Source: Orientallactaga sibirica
Lineage: Eukaryota > Chordata > Mammalia > Rodentia > Dipodidae
Direction: 5' to 3'
Length of the DNA: 64,000 bases
NCBI GenBank assembly: GCA_036365145.1
Contig: JAEOAD010001370.1
Location: 181,190-245,189, forward strand
The translations under genes were made by a program, and so were the position numbers. Shown here piece by piece: positions 44,601-56,929 of this stretch. The notes under the pieces are model-generated. The model saw only the letters and a list, made by a program, of their open reading frames with translations. It was not told the DNA's origin and did not search any database. Position 1 is the stretch's first letter, and the number at the start of each line of letters is the position of its first letter.

Positions 44601-47600
44601 GCAGCAAGTCCAACCTTTCCTAGTTTGTACATCTCACAAGATGTACAACTTTGTAGTTTCACCTCAATTCTAAAGTAGTTTGTTTAGAAAACAAACATCT
44701 TCATTACAGAACACTGTACTGTGTGGAATAAGCTAGTTTTGCTCTCAGAATGAGTTGCTTTCCTTTGAAGAGGGTTGAGTGCAGCAAGTTCAAACTTTTC
44801 CAGTTTGTGTAATCTGTCCAGATGTACAACGTAGTAGTTTCACCTCATTTCTAACTTAGTTTGTTTATAAAAGAAACATGTTTATTGCCAAACACTGTTC
44901 AAACTTTCCTTGTTTGTGTAATCTATCGAGATGTACAATTTAGGAGTTTGGCCTCATTTCTACCATACTTCGTTTAGAAAGCAAACATATTCATTGCCAA
45001 ACACTGTAATGTGTGAAGTAAGCTACTTGTCTCGGAATGAGTAGCTTTCCTATGAAGAGAGTTGAGTGCAGCAAGGTCAAGCTTTCCTAGTTTGTGTAAT
45101 CTAACAAGATGTACAACTTAGTAGATTCACCTCACTTCTAACCTAGTTTGTTTAGAAAACAAACGTGTTCATTGCCGAACACTGTACTGTGTAGTTAGTT
45201 AGTTCTGATCTTGGAATGAGTTGCTTTTCCACTATGAAGGTTGAGTGCAGCAAGTGCAACCTCTCCTAGTTTGTGTCATCTAACAAGACGTACAACTTAG
45301 TACATTTGATTCATTTCTAAAGTATTTTCTTTAGAAAACAAACATCTTCATTGCTGAACACTGTACTGTGTTAAATAAGCTAGTTTTGTTGTTGGATTGA
45401 GTTGCATTCCGACGAAGAGGGTAGAGTGCAGCAAGTTCAAACTTTCCTTGTTTGGGTAATCTAACATGATGTACAACTTAGTAGAATCGCCTCATTGCTA
45501 ACGTAGTTTGTTTAGAAAACAAACATGTTCATTTTCGAACACTGTACTTACTGTGTGAAATAAGATAGTTCTGCTCTTGGAATGAGTTGCTTTCCCAAGA
45601 AGAATGTTGAGTGCAACAAGTTCAAACTTTCCTAGTTTGTGTAATCTAACAATATGTACAACTTAGAAGATTCACCTCCTTTCTAACATAGTTTGTTTAG
45701 AAAACAAACATGTTCATTCCCGAACACTGTACTGTGTGAAGTAAGCTGGTTCTTCTCTTGGAATGAGTTGCTTTCCTGCGAAGAAGGTTGTGTGCAGCAA
45801 GTTTAGACTTTCCTAGTTTGTGTCATCTAAGAAGATGTACAACTTAGTAGATTCGCCTCAATTCTAAAGTAGTTTGTTTAGAAAACAAAGATGTTCATTG
45901 CCGAAGCCTGTACTGTGTGAAGAAAGCTAGTTCTGCTCTTGGAATAAGTTGCTTTCCTACGAAGAAGCTTGAGTGCAGCAAGTTCAAACATTCCTAGTTT
46001 GTGTGATATAACAAGATGTACAACTTATTAGATTTGCTTCATTTCTAAAGTAGTTTATTTAGAAAACAAACATCTTCATTCCCGAACACTGTACTGTGTG
46101 AAGTAAGCAAGGTCTGCTCTTGTTATGAGTTGGTTTTCTACGAAGAAGGTTGAGTGCAGCAAGTTAAAACTTTCCTAGTTAGTGTCATCTAAAAATGTGT
46201 ACAACTTAGTAGATTCACTTCATTTCTAAAGTGTTTTTTTTTAGAAAAGAAACATCTTCATTGCCGAACACTCTACTCTGTTAAATAAGGTAGTTCTCTT
46301 CTCAGAAAGAGTTGCTTTCCTACAATATGGGTTGGTGCAGCAAGATCAAATGTCCTTTTTTGTGTAATCTAACAAGATGTACAACCAAGTAGATTTGCCT
46401 CACTTCTAACCTAGTTAGTTTAGAAAACAAATATGTTCACTGCCGAACACTGTGCTGTGTTGAAGTAAGCTAGTTCTGCTATTGGAATGAGTTGCTTTCC
46501 CATGAAGAAGGTTGCGTGCAGGAAGTTTAAACTTCCCTAGTTTGTGTAAAACTTAGTAGATTCATTTTATTTCTAATGTCGTGTCTATAGAAAAGAAACA
46601 TCTTCATTCCTGAACACTGTTCAGTCTGAAGTAAGCTAGTTCTGCTCTTGGAATGAGATGCTTTCCCACGAAGAACTTTGAATGCAGCAAGTTCAAACTT
46701 TCCTAGTTTGTCTCATCTAACAAGATGTACAACTTAGTAGATTCAGCCCACTTCTAACATAGTTTGTTTAAAACCAAGTATGTTCATTGCCGAACACTGT
46801 ACTGTGTGAAGTAAGCTAGTTCTTCTATTGAAATGAGTTGCTTTCCTACAAAGAAGGTTGAATGTAACAAGTTCAAACTCTCCTAGTTTGTGCATTATAA
46901 CAAAGTGTACAACTAAGTAGATTCATTTCTTTCTAATGTCGTTTATATAGAAAAGAAACATCTTCATCCCGAACACTGTATTGTGTGAAGTAATTTAGTT
47001 CTGCTCTTGGAATGAGTTGGTTTCCCAAGAAGAAAGTTGTGTGCAACAAGTTCAAACTTTCCTAGTTTGTGTAATCCAAGAAGATATACAACTTAGTAGT
47101 TTCGCCTCAATTCTAAAGTAGTTTGTTTAGAAAACAAACATCTAAATTACCGAACACTGTACTGTGTGAAATAAGCTAGTTCTACTCTAGGAATGAGTTG
47201 CTTTCCTACGAAGAGGGTTTAGTGCAGCAAGTTCAAACTTTTCCTGTTTGTGTAATCTACCCAGATGTACAACTTAGTAGTTGCACATCATTTCTAACGT
47301 AGTTTGTTTAGAAAACAAACATGTTCATTGCCGAACACTGTACTGTGTGAAGTAAGCTAGTTCTGCTCTTGGAATGAGCTGCTTTCCTACGAAGAAGGTT
47401 GAGTGAAGCAAGTTCAAACGTTCCTTGTTTGTGTAATCTAACAAGATCTACACCTTAGTAGATTTGCCTTATTTCTATCGTATTTTGTTTATAATACAAA
47501 CATTTTCATTTCTGAACACTGTACTTACTGTGGGAAGTAAGCTAGTTCTGCTATTGGAATGAGTTGCTTTCCCACGGGGAAGGTTGAGTGAAACAAGTTC

Positions 47601-49763
47601 AAACTTTCCTTGTTTGTGTAATCTCATAACATGTACACCTGGGTATATTTGCCTCATTTCTAACGTAGTTTGTTTAGAAAACAAACATGTTCATTGTCGA
47701 ACACTGTACTGTGGTAAATAAGCTAGTTCTGTTCTCGGAATGAGTTGCTTTCCTACAAATTGGGTTGAGTGCAGCAAGATCAAATATACTTGCTTCTGTA
47801 ATCTAACAAGATGTACAACTTAGTAGATTTGCCTCACTTCTAACGTACTTTGTTTAGAAAACTAATATGTTCATTTCTGAACACTGTACTGTGGGGAAAG
47901 AAGCTACTACGGTTCTCGGAATGAGTTGCTTTCCTACAAAGTGGGTTGAGTGCAGCAAGATCAAATTTACTTGCTTGTGGAATCTAACAAGATGTACAAC
48001 TTAGTAGATTCACCTCACTTCTAACGTAGTTTGTTTAGAAAAGAAATATGTTCATTTCTGAACACTGTACTGTGTGAAGTAAATTAGTTCTGCTAATGGA
48101 ATGAGTTGCTTTCCCACGAAGAAGGTTGAGTGCAGCAAGTTCAAACATTCCTTGTTTGTGTAAAATAACAAGATGTACAAATTAGTAGATTCATTTCATT
48201 TCTAATGTCGTTTCTATACAAAAGAAACGTCTTCATTCACGACCACTGTACTGTGTGAAGTAAGCTAGTTCTGCTCTTGGAATGAGTTGCTTTCCCACAA
48301 AGAAGGTTGAGTGCAGCAAGTTCAAACTTTCCTAGTTTGTGCAATCTAACAAGATGTACAACTTAGTATTTTCCACTCAATTCTAAAATAGTTTCTTTAC
48401 AAACCAAACATCTTCATTACCGGACACTGTACTGTGTAAAATAAGCTAGTTCTGCTCTTGGAATGAGTTGCTTTCCTACGAAGAGGGTTGAGTGCCGCAA
48501 GGTCAAACTTTCCTAGTTGGTGGAATCTATATAGTTGTAGAACTTAATAGTTTCTCCTCATGTCTAACGTAGTTTCTTTAGAAAAGAAACATGTTCATTG
48601 CCGAACACTGTACTGTGTGAAGTAAGCTAGTTCTGCTCTTGGAATGAGTTGCTTTCCTAACAAGAGGGTTGAGTGCAGCAAGTTCAAACTTTCTTAGTTT
48701 GTGTCATCTTACAAGATGTGCAACTTAGTAGATTTGCTTCATTTCTAAAGTAGTTTGTTTAGAAAAACAACATCTTCATTCCTGAATACTGTACTGTGTT
48801 AAATAAGCTAGTTCTGTTCTCAGAATGAGTTACTTTCCTATGAAGAGGGTTGAGTGCAGCAATTTAAAACTTTCCTTTTTTGTGTAATCTAACAAGATAT
48901 ACAACTTAGTCGATTCGCCTCATTTCTAACATAGTTTCTTTAGGAAACAAACATGTTCATTTCCGAACACTCTACTTACTGTGTGAAGTAAGCTAGTTCT
49001 GGTCTTGGAATGAGTTACTTTCCCACTAAAAAGGTTGTGTGCAACAAGTTCAAACTTTCCTAGTATGTGTCATCTAACAAGTATACAACTTAGTAGATTC
49101 GCTTCATTTCTAAAGTAGTTTGTTTACAAAACGAACATATTCTTTGCCGAACACTGTACTTTGTTAAAGAAACTAGTTTTCTTCTCGGAATCAGTTGTTT
49201 CCTACGAAGAGTGTTGAGTGCAGCAAGTTCAAACTTTCCTTGTTTGTTTAATCTAATAAGATGTACAACTTAGTAGAATCATTTCATTTCTAATATCCTT
49301 TCTATACAAAAGAAACATCTTCATTCCCTAACACTGTACTGTGTGAAATAAGCTAGTTCTGCTCTTGGAATGTGTTGCTTTCCTATGAAGAAAGTTGAAT
49401 GCATCAATTTCAAACTTTCCTAATTTGTGTCATCTAACAATATGTACATCTTAGTAGATTCGCTTCATTTCTATAGAAGTTTCTTTAGAAAACAAACATC
49501 TTCATTGATGAACACTGTACTGTGTTAAATAAGCTAGTTCTGATCTCGGAATCAGTTGCTTTCCTACGAAGCGGGTTAAGTGCAGCAAGTTGAAACTTTC
49601 CTTGTTTGTTTAATCTTACAAGATGTCCAACTTAGTAGAGTTGCATCATTTCTAACGTAGTATATTTAGAAAACAAACATTTTCATTTTTGAACACTGTA
49701 ATTACTGTGTAAAGTAACCTAGTTCTGCTCTTGGGATGAGTTGCTTTCCTACGAATAAGGTTG
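41600..49763. repeat. Satellite array, subfamily B, segment 1
   Basis: The same 180-bp framework with a different variant set: 'catgttcatt', 'cttctaacgtag', 'gaagtaagctagttctgctc', 'ttggaatgagttgctttccc' and 'ttcctagtttgtgtcatc'. Some monomers have a 4-bp insertion ('gtacttactgtgtg'), giving about 184 bp. Monomers with 'gttaaataagc' usually follow 'catcttcatt', whereas 'gaagtaagc' usually follows 'catgttcatt', so variants are phased. Deletion junctions lie near 44898 ('aacactgttcaaactttcc') and 46548 ('tttgtgtaaaacttagtag'). No gene is seen. Confidence 0.95.
49759..49763. repeat. Target-site duplication, left (GGTTG)
   Basis: GGTTG precedes the provirus and is repeated at 51776-51780. The unbroken satellite reads 'gaaggttgagtg', so both junctions are explained. 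Confidence 0.9.
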
Positions 49764-50153
49764 TGTGGTAGTTTGAATATATGTCCCCCAATATATTCAA
49801 TGTTTTATTGGTTATAGTTTGCATCTTCAATCACCTTGCTAGAGGCAATGTCACTGGGGGCCGGTCTTAACGTGTTAATGGTGGGTTTGAGATTCCATTG
49901 TAAAGATATGCAAATGTGCCTAGCAGGAGTTCCTGAAGTGTGCTGTGTGACCTTTTGGCTGTAGTTTTGCTCTGTGTGCTGTGGTGGCTGGTTGGTTTCT
50001 TGCTCTCTTGCCTGGCCTTGTGAGAGCAGGCCACTTCTTCTGCCGTTATGGAACTTCCCCTGGATCTGTAAGCTTCAATAAGTAATATCCCTTCCTCCAT
50101 AACTGTGCCTGGTCTGGAAGTTCATCTCAGCGAACCTGAAGCTGTCTGCTACA
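49764..50153 (+). mobile_element. 5' LTR of MaLR-type provirus
   Basis: 390 bp, from tgtggtagtttgaatatatg to gctgtctgctaca. I count 7 differences from the 3' LTR (about 1.8%), all substitutions, so the insertion is fairly young relative to the diverged satellite around it. It contains an octamer ATGCAAAT at 49908-49915. Confidence 0.93.
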
Positions 50154-51385
50154 GTAAAGTGGTACCGAGGAGTGTGGGGTGAGATGAACCAGATCGTGTG
50201 GATGTTCGTCTTTTGGAACCTTTTTTTTGGAGGAATGGGCATGGACTTGGTGCTTGCAACTGAAGATGCCTTCTGGAGTGGTAAGCCAAGTTTTATGGAC
50301 TATTCTGATGAGAGTTTGAGAATGCTAAGTGCAGACAGTATTGAACTTCGAGGCTTGGCTTATGAGCTTTCTAAGGAGAAGGAAAGTCTGCAGAGGACTT
50401 TGTTGGAACTGGGCTACTGGCATAAGGGATGGCTACGTTCCACTATCCAGGTCCAGAAAGTTTGATCAAGGTTAAATTTGTAATGGACTGATGTGCTTGG
50501 CTGAAGATATCGGACTGAGATTTTAAGATTTTAAGTTGGAAAACCTCAAGCAAGTTAAAAGTAGAGGCACTGAGACTGGTTTTAGGTTACTGGAGCCGCT
50601 ATTGTCAACGCATTAGCAATCTTAAGGAAGGTGGAAGGAAGGTGGCCTGACTTGATTTACATTAAAACAATGGAGAGGATGCCTGAGGAAAGACTGTTAA
50701 AAATGCAAATTCTTGGAAAGAGCTGACTGGAGAAGGAACCTGCTTTTCAAGGCTATGATTTATTTTGTCCCTGGATTAAGAATATGGTTGTGTCTGGTAC
50801 ACCTGGTATTAGTTTTGGAAGCATGAAAAATGCATGGAGTGGTCATGAGTTGCACACAGTTCCAGGAGCCACTGCTGAGATGCGGCATGAGGCGGGCATG
50901 AAGACCCTCAGGAATAGGCTGGAAGAGCCTTTTGGAAGATGGACCGTTGTTTGCATGGAGACCTGAAGATGTTTTGGATATACCAGGACTGTGCAAAAGG
51001 GCTACCATGGATTGCAGTGTTGGCATGGGATGAAAGTTTTCCCTGGTGATTCTGCCCAGCTGGAGGGGCTGAATTGGAAAACCTGGAGACTGGCAGTCTC
51101 TGTTTATATTGAACTTGAACTGCAGAAGTTTGATGACTGCTGATGGTGGTTGAGTTTGCATTATTCTAGTCTCTCCTTGCTATGCGTTATACCAGTTAAA
51201 ATGTTTACTCTGTGCCTTTACATGTTGAAAGTATTTTAACTTGCTTGATTTTACAGGACTCACTATCTTAAGTTGATCAAGACTATGAGAACCTTTGAAA
51301 TTGGACTGAGTACAATTTACAATGTGTGATAGTTATAAATCTATTGGGGGCCAGGAGCTAAATATATTGGGGGCCGGGGGTGGAA
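50154..51385 (+). mobile_element. MaLR-type internal region, non-coding
   Basis: 1.2 kb between two LTRs with a PBS at its start and a purine-rich end ('gggggccgggggtggaa' before 51386). No protease, reverse transcriptase or integrase is seen, and the size fits a non-autonomous MaLR element. The 97-residue frame 50172-50465 is the longest. It is acidic, helix-like in its second half (residues about 50-75) and has no motif I recognise. It could be a gag-derived leftover. Parts of this region recur inside both IAP-like copies. Confidence 0.88.
50160..50177 (+). promoter_or_regulatory. Primer-binding site, leucine-tRNA type
   Basis: 'tggtaccgaggagtgtgg' begins 6 bp after the 5' LTR. It resembles the TGGTACC...GGAGTG core of the leucine-tRNA PBS that gives ERVL its name, which supports the class III assignment. 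Confidence 0.75.
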
Positions 51386-51775
51386 TGTGGTAGTTTGAAT
51401 ATATGTCCCCCAATATATTCAGTGTTTTATTGGTTATAGTTTGCATCTGCAATCACCTTGCTAGAGGCAATGTCACTGGGGGCCGGTCGTAACGTGTTAA
51501 TGGTGGGTTTGAGATTCCATTGTAAAGATATGCAAATGTGCCTAGCAGGAGTTCCTGAAGAGTGCTGTGTGACCTTTTGGCTGTAGTTTTGCTCTGTGTG
51601 CTGTGGTGGCTGGTTGGTTTCTTGCTCTCTTGCCTGGCCTTGTGAGAGCAAGCCACTTCTTCTGCCATTATGGAACTTCCCCTGGATCTGTAAGCTTCAA
51701 TAAGTAATATCCCTTCCTCCATAACTGTGCCTGGTCTGGAAGTTCATCTCAGCAAACCTGAAGCTGTCTGCTACA
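51386..51775 (+). mobile_element. 3' LTR of MaLR-type provirus
   Basis: 390 bp, collinear with 49764-50153 and without indels. The octamer ATGCAAAT is at 51530-51537. The minus-strand frames of 89 and 74 residues are LTR shadows, the same as those in the 5' LTR. Confidence 0.93.
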
Positions 51776-51780
51776 GGTTG
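51776..51780. repeat. Target-site duplication, right (GGTTG)
   Basis: Second GGTTG, followed by satellite 'agtccatcaagttcaaac'. 5 bp is the usual duplication length for ERVL-class integrases. Confidence 0.9.
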
Positions 51781-54062
51781 AGTCCATCAAGTTCAAACTT
51801 TCCCAGTTAGTGTCATCTAACAAGATTTACAACTTAGCAGATTTGCCTCAAATCTAAAGTAGTTTGTTTAGAAAACAAACATCATCATTGCTGAACAGTG
51901 TTCTGTGTGAAGTAAACAAGTGGTGCTCTTGGAATGAGTTGCTTTCCTACGAAGAAGGTTCATTGCAGCATGTTCAGACTTTCCTATTTTTGGTCATCTA
52001 ACAAGATGTACACCTTAGTAGATTCACCTCATTTCTAACATTGTTTGTTTAGAAAACAAACATGTTCATTGCCGAAAACTGTACTGTGTGAAGTAATTTA
52101 GTTCTGCTCTTGGAATGAGTTGCTTTCCCACGAAGAAGGTTGAGTGCAGCAAGTTCAAACTTTCCTAGTTTGTGTAACCTAACAAGATGTACAACTTAAT
52201 ACGTTCGCATAATTTCTAACATAATTTGTTAGGAGAACAAAAACGTTCATTTCTGAACACTGTACTTACTTTCTGAAGTAAACTAGTTCTGCTCTTGCAT
52301 TGAGTTGCTTTCCCATGAAGAAGGTTGAGTGTAGCAAGTCCAAACCTTACTATTTTGTGTAATCTAACAAGATGTACCACTTAGTTGATTCGCCTCACTT
52401 CTAAAGTAATTTGTATAGAAAAGAAATATCTTCATTGCCCAACACTGTGCTGTTTGAAGTAAGCTAGTTCTGCTCTTGGAATGAGTTACTTTCCAATGAA
52501 GAAGGTAGAGTACAGCGAATTCAAACTTTCCTAGTTTGTGTAATATAACAAGATGTACAACTTAGTAGATTCGCCTCAATTCTAAGGTAATTTGTTTAGA
52601 AAACAAACATCTTCATTACCGAACACTGTACTGTGTGAAATAAGCTAGTTCTGTTCTCGGAATGAGTTGCTTTCCTACAAAGAGGGTTTACTGCAGCAAG
52701 TTCAAACTTTCCCAGTTTGTGTAATCTATCTAGGTGTACTACTTAGTAGATTCGACTCATTTCGAATGTAGTTTCTTTCGAATACAAACATGTTCATTGC
52801 CGAACACTGTAATGTGTGAAGTAAGCTAGTTCTGCTCTTGGAATAAGTTGCTTTCCCACAAAGAAGGTTGAGTGCAGCAATTTCAAACTTTCCTCGTTTG
52901 TGTCATCTAACAAGATGTACAACCTAGTAGATTTGCTTCATTTCTTAAGTAGTTTGTTTAGAAAATGAACATCTTCATTTCTGAACACTGTACTGCATAA
53001 AATAAGCTAGTTCTGTTCTCGGATTGAGTTGCTTTCCTACGAATCGCTTTGAGTGCAGCAAGTTGAAACTTTCCTTGTTTGTGTAATATAACAAGATGTA
53101 CAACTTAGTAGACTCGCCTTCTTTCGAACAGAGTTTGTTTAGAAAACAAACATGTTCATTTCTGAACACTGTACTTACTATGTGACGTAAGCTATTTCTG
53201 CTCTTGAAATGAGTTGCTTTCCCACGTAGAAGGTTGAGTGCAGAAAGTTCAAACTTTCCTAGTTTGTTTAACCTAACAAGATGTAAAACTTAGTTGATTC
53301 GCCTCACTTCTAAAGTAGTTTGTTTAGAAAACAAACATCTTAATTGTCGAACACTGTACTGTGTAAAGTAAGCGAGTTCTGCTCTTTGCATGAGTTGCTT
53401 TCTGACGAAGAAGGTTGAGTGCAGCAAGTTCAAACTTTCCTAGTTTGTGTCATCTAACAAGATGTACAACTGAGTAGATTTGCTTCATTACTAAAGTAGT
53501 TTGTTTAGAAAACAAAAATCTTCATTGATGAACACTCTACTGTGTTAAATATGCTAGTTCTGTTCTCAGAATGAGTTGCTTTCGTACGAAGTGGGTTGAG
53601 GGCAGAAAGATCAAATTTCCTTGCTTGTGTAATCTAAAAAGATGTAGAACTAAGTAGATTCACCTCACTTCTAATGTAGTTTGTTTAGAAAACAAATATG
53701 TTCATTTCAGAACACTGTACTTGCTGTGTGAAGTAAACTAGTTATGCTCTCGGAATGAGTTGCTTTCCCACGAAGAAGGTGGATTGCAACAAGTACAAAT
53801 TTTCTGAGTTTGTGTAAACTAAAAAGATGTACAACTTAGAAGTTTCGCCTCAATTCTAAAGTAGTTTGTTTAAAAAACAAACATCTTCATTACTGAACAC
53901 TGTACTGTGTGAAATAATCTAGTTATGCTATTGAAATCAGTTGCTTTCCCACTAAGAAGGTTGAGTGCATCAAGTTTAAACTTTCCTAGTTAGTGTCATC
54001 TAACAAGATGTACAAATTGGTAGTTTCGCTTCATTTCTAAAGTAGTTTGTTTAGAAAACAAA

Positions 54063-54785
54063 CATCTCCATAGCCGATCTCTGTACTGTGTGAAATAAGC
54101 TAGTTCTGCTCTCAGTATGAGTTGCTTTCTTACAACGAGGGTTGAGTGCAGCAAGGTCAAACTTTCCTAGTTTGTGTAATCTATCAAGATGTACAACTTA
54201 CTAGTTTTGCCTCATTTCTAACGTAGTTTCTTTATAAAACAAACATGTTTATTTCCGAACACTGTACTGTGTGAAGTAAGCTAGTTCTCCTCTTGTAATG
54301 AGTTGTTTTCCCACGAAGAAGGTTGATTGCAGCAAGTTCAAAGTTTCCAAGTTTGTGTAATCTAACAAGATGTACAACTTAATAGTTTCGCCTCAATTCT
54401 AAAGTAGTTTGTTTAGAAAACAAACATCTCCATAGCCGAACTCTGTACTGTGTGAAATAAGCTAGTTCTGCTCTCAGTATGAGTTGCTTTCTTACAACGA
54501 GGGTTGAGTGCAGCAAGGTCAAACTTTCCTAGTTTGTGTAATCTATCAAGATGTACAACTTACTAGTTTTGCCTCATTTCTAACGTAGTTTCTTTATAAA
54601 ACAAACATGTTTATTTCAACACTGTACTGTGTGAAGTAAGCTAGTTCTCCTCTTGTAATGAGTTGTTTTCCCACGAAGAAGGTTGATTGCAGCAAGTTCA
54701 AAGTTTCCAAGTTTGTGTAATCTAACAAGATGTACAACTTAATAGTTTCTCCTCATTCTAAAGTAGTTTGTTTAGAAAACAAACA
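54063..54785. repeat. Two-monomer (362-bp) near-identical tandem duplication
   Basis: The blocks starting at 54063 and 54425 share every private variant: 'catctccatagccga', 'ctctcagtatgag', 'ttacaacgagggttg', 'ttactagttttgcc', 'tttctttataaaac' and 'ctcctcttgtaatgag'. By eye only a handful of differences exist, far fewer than between neighbouring monomers. This is a recent event. Confidence 0.92.
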
Positions 54786-56929
54786 TGATCATTGCCGAAC
54801 ACTGTACTTACTGTGTGAAATAAACTAGTTCTGCTCTTGGAATGAGTTGCTTTCCCACGAAGAAGGTTGAGTGTCGCAAGTTCACACTTTCCTAGTTTGT
54901 GTAATCTAACAAGATGTACAAATTGGTAGATTCACCTCACTCCTAACTTAGTTTCTTTAGAAAACAAACATGTTCATTGCCAAACACCGTACTGTGTGGG
55001 GTAAGCTAGTTCTGCTGTTGGAATGAGTTACTTTCCTACGAAGAAGTTTGAGTGAAGCAAGTTCAGACTTTCCTAGTTTGTGTCATCTAACAAGATGTAC
55101 AACTTCATATATTCTCCTCAGTTCTAAAGTAGTTCGTTTACAAAACAAACATGTTCATTTCCAAACACTGTACTGTGTGAAGTAAGGGAGTTCTGTTCTT
55201 GAAATGAGTTGCTTTCCTACGAAGAAGGTTGAGTGCAGCAAGTTCAAATTTTCCTAGTTTTTGTCATCCAAAAAGATGCACAACTTACTAGATTCGCTTC
55301 AATTCTAAAGTACTTTGTTTAGAAAACAAACATCTTCATTGCAAAACACTGTACTGTGTTAAATAAGCTAGTTGTGTTCTCAGAATGAGTTGCTTTCCTA
55401 CGAAGAAAGTTGAGTGCAGCAAGTTCAAACGTTCCTATTTTGTGTCATCTAACAAGATGTACAACTTAGTAGATTCACTTCTTTTCTAAAGTAGTTTTGT
55501 AGAAAACAAACATCTTCATTGCCAAACACTGTACTTTCTGAAATAAACTGGATCTGTTCTCGGAATCAGTTGCTTTCGTATGAAGAGGGTTGAGTGCAGC
55601 AAGTATAAACTTTCCTTTTTGTGTAATTTAACAAGATGTACAACTAACTAGATTCACCTCATTTATAATGTAGTTTGTATAGAAAACAAACATGTTCTTT
55701 CCGAAAACTCTACTTACTGTGTGAAGTAAGCTAGTTCTCCTCTTGCAATGAGTTGCTTTCCCACGAAGAAGGTTGAGTGCAGCAAGTTCAAACTTTCCTA
55801 GTTTGTGTCATCTAACAAGATTTACAACTTAGTAGATTCACTTCATTTCTAGAATAGTTTGTTTAGAAAACAAACATCTTCATTGCCGAACACTGTACCG
55901 TATTATGTAAGCTAGTTCTGTTCTCGGAATGAGTTGCTTTCCTACGAAGTCGGTTGAGTGCAGTAAGTTCAAACTTTCCTAGTTTGTGTAATCTAACAAG
56001 ATGTACAACTTAGTAGGTTCGCCTAACTTCTAACATAGTTTGTTTAGAAAACAAACATGTTCATTGCCAAACACTATACTGTATGAAGTAAGCTAGTTCT
56101 GCTCTTGCAATGAGTTGCTTTCCCACAAAGAAGATTGAGTGCAGCATGTTCAAACTTTCCTAGCTTGTGTCATCTAAGAAGATGTACAACTTAGTAGATT
56201 TGCTTCATTTCTAGAGTAGTTTCTTTAGAAAACAAACATCTTCATTGCCCAACACTGTACTGTGTTAAATAAGCTAGTTCTGTTCTCGGAATGAGTTGCT
56301 TTCCTACGAAAGGGCTTGAGGGCAGGAAGTTCAAACTTTCCTAGTTTGTGTCATCTAACAAGATGTACAACTTAGAAATTTCACTTCATTTCTAAAGTAG
56401 TTTATTTAGAAAACATCTTCATTGCCGAACACTGTACTGTGTTAAATAAGATTGTTCTGTTCTCAGAATGAGTTGATCTTCCTACAAAGAGGGTTGAGTG
56501 CAGCAAGTTCAAAATTTCCTTCTTTGTGTAATCTAACAAGATTTACAACTTAGTAGGTTCGCCTCATTTCTAACATAGTTTGTTGAGAAAACAAACATGT
56601 TCATTGCCGAACACTGTACTGTGTGAAGTAAGTTCTGCTCTTGGAATCAGTTGCTTTCTCACGAAGAAGGTTGAGTGCAGCAAGTTCAAACTTTCCTAGT
56701 TTGTGTCATCTAACAAGATGTACAACATAATAGATTCGTTTCATTTCTAAAGTAGTTTCTTTAGAAAACAAACATCTTCATTGCCGAACACTGTACTGTG
56801 TTCAATAAGCTAGTTCTGTTCTCGGAATGAGTTCCTTTACTACGAAGAGGGTTGAGTGCAGCAAGTCCAAACTTAGTACTTTTGCCTCTTTTCTAACATA
56901 ATTTGTGTAGAAAACAAACATGTTCATTT

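Noticed and set aside
50172..50465. 97-residue frame in the MaLR as a host gene
   Set aside because: It lies wholly inside a non-autonomous LTR element, has no recognised domain, and no splice or promoter context separate from the LTR.
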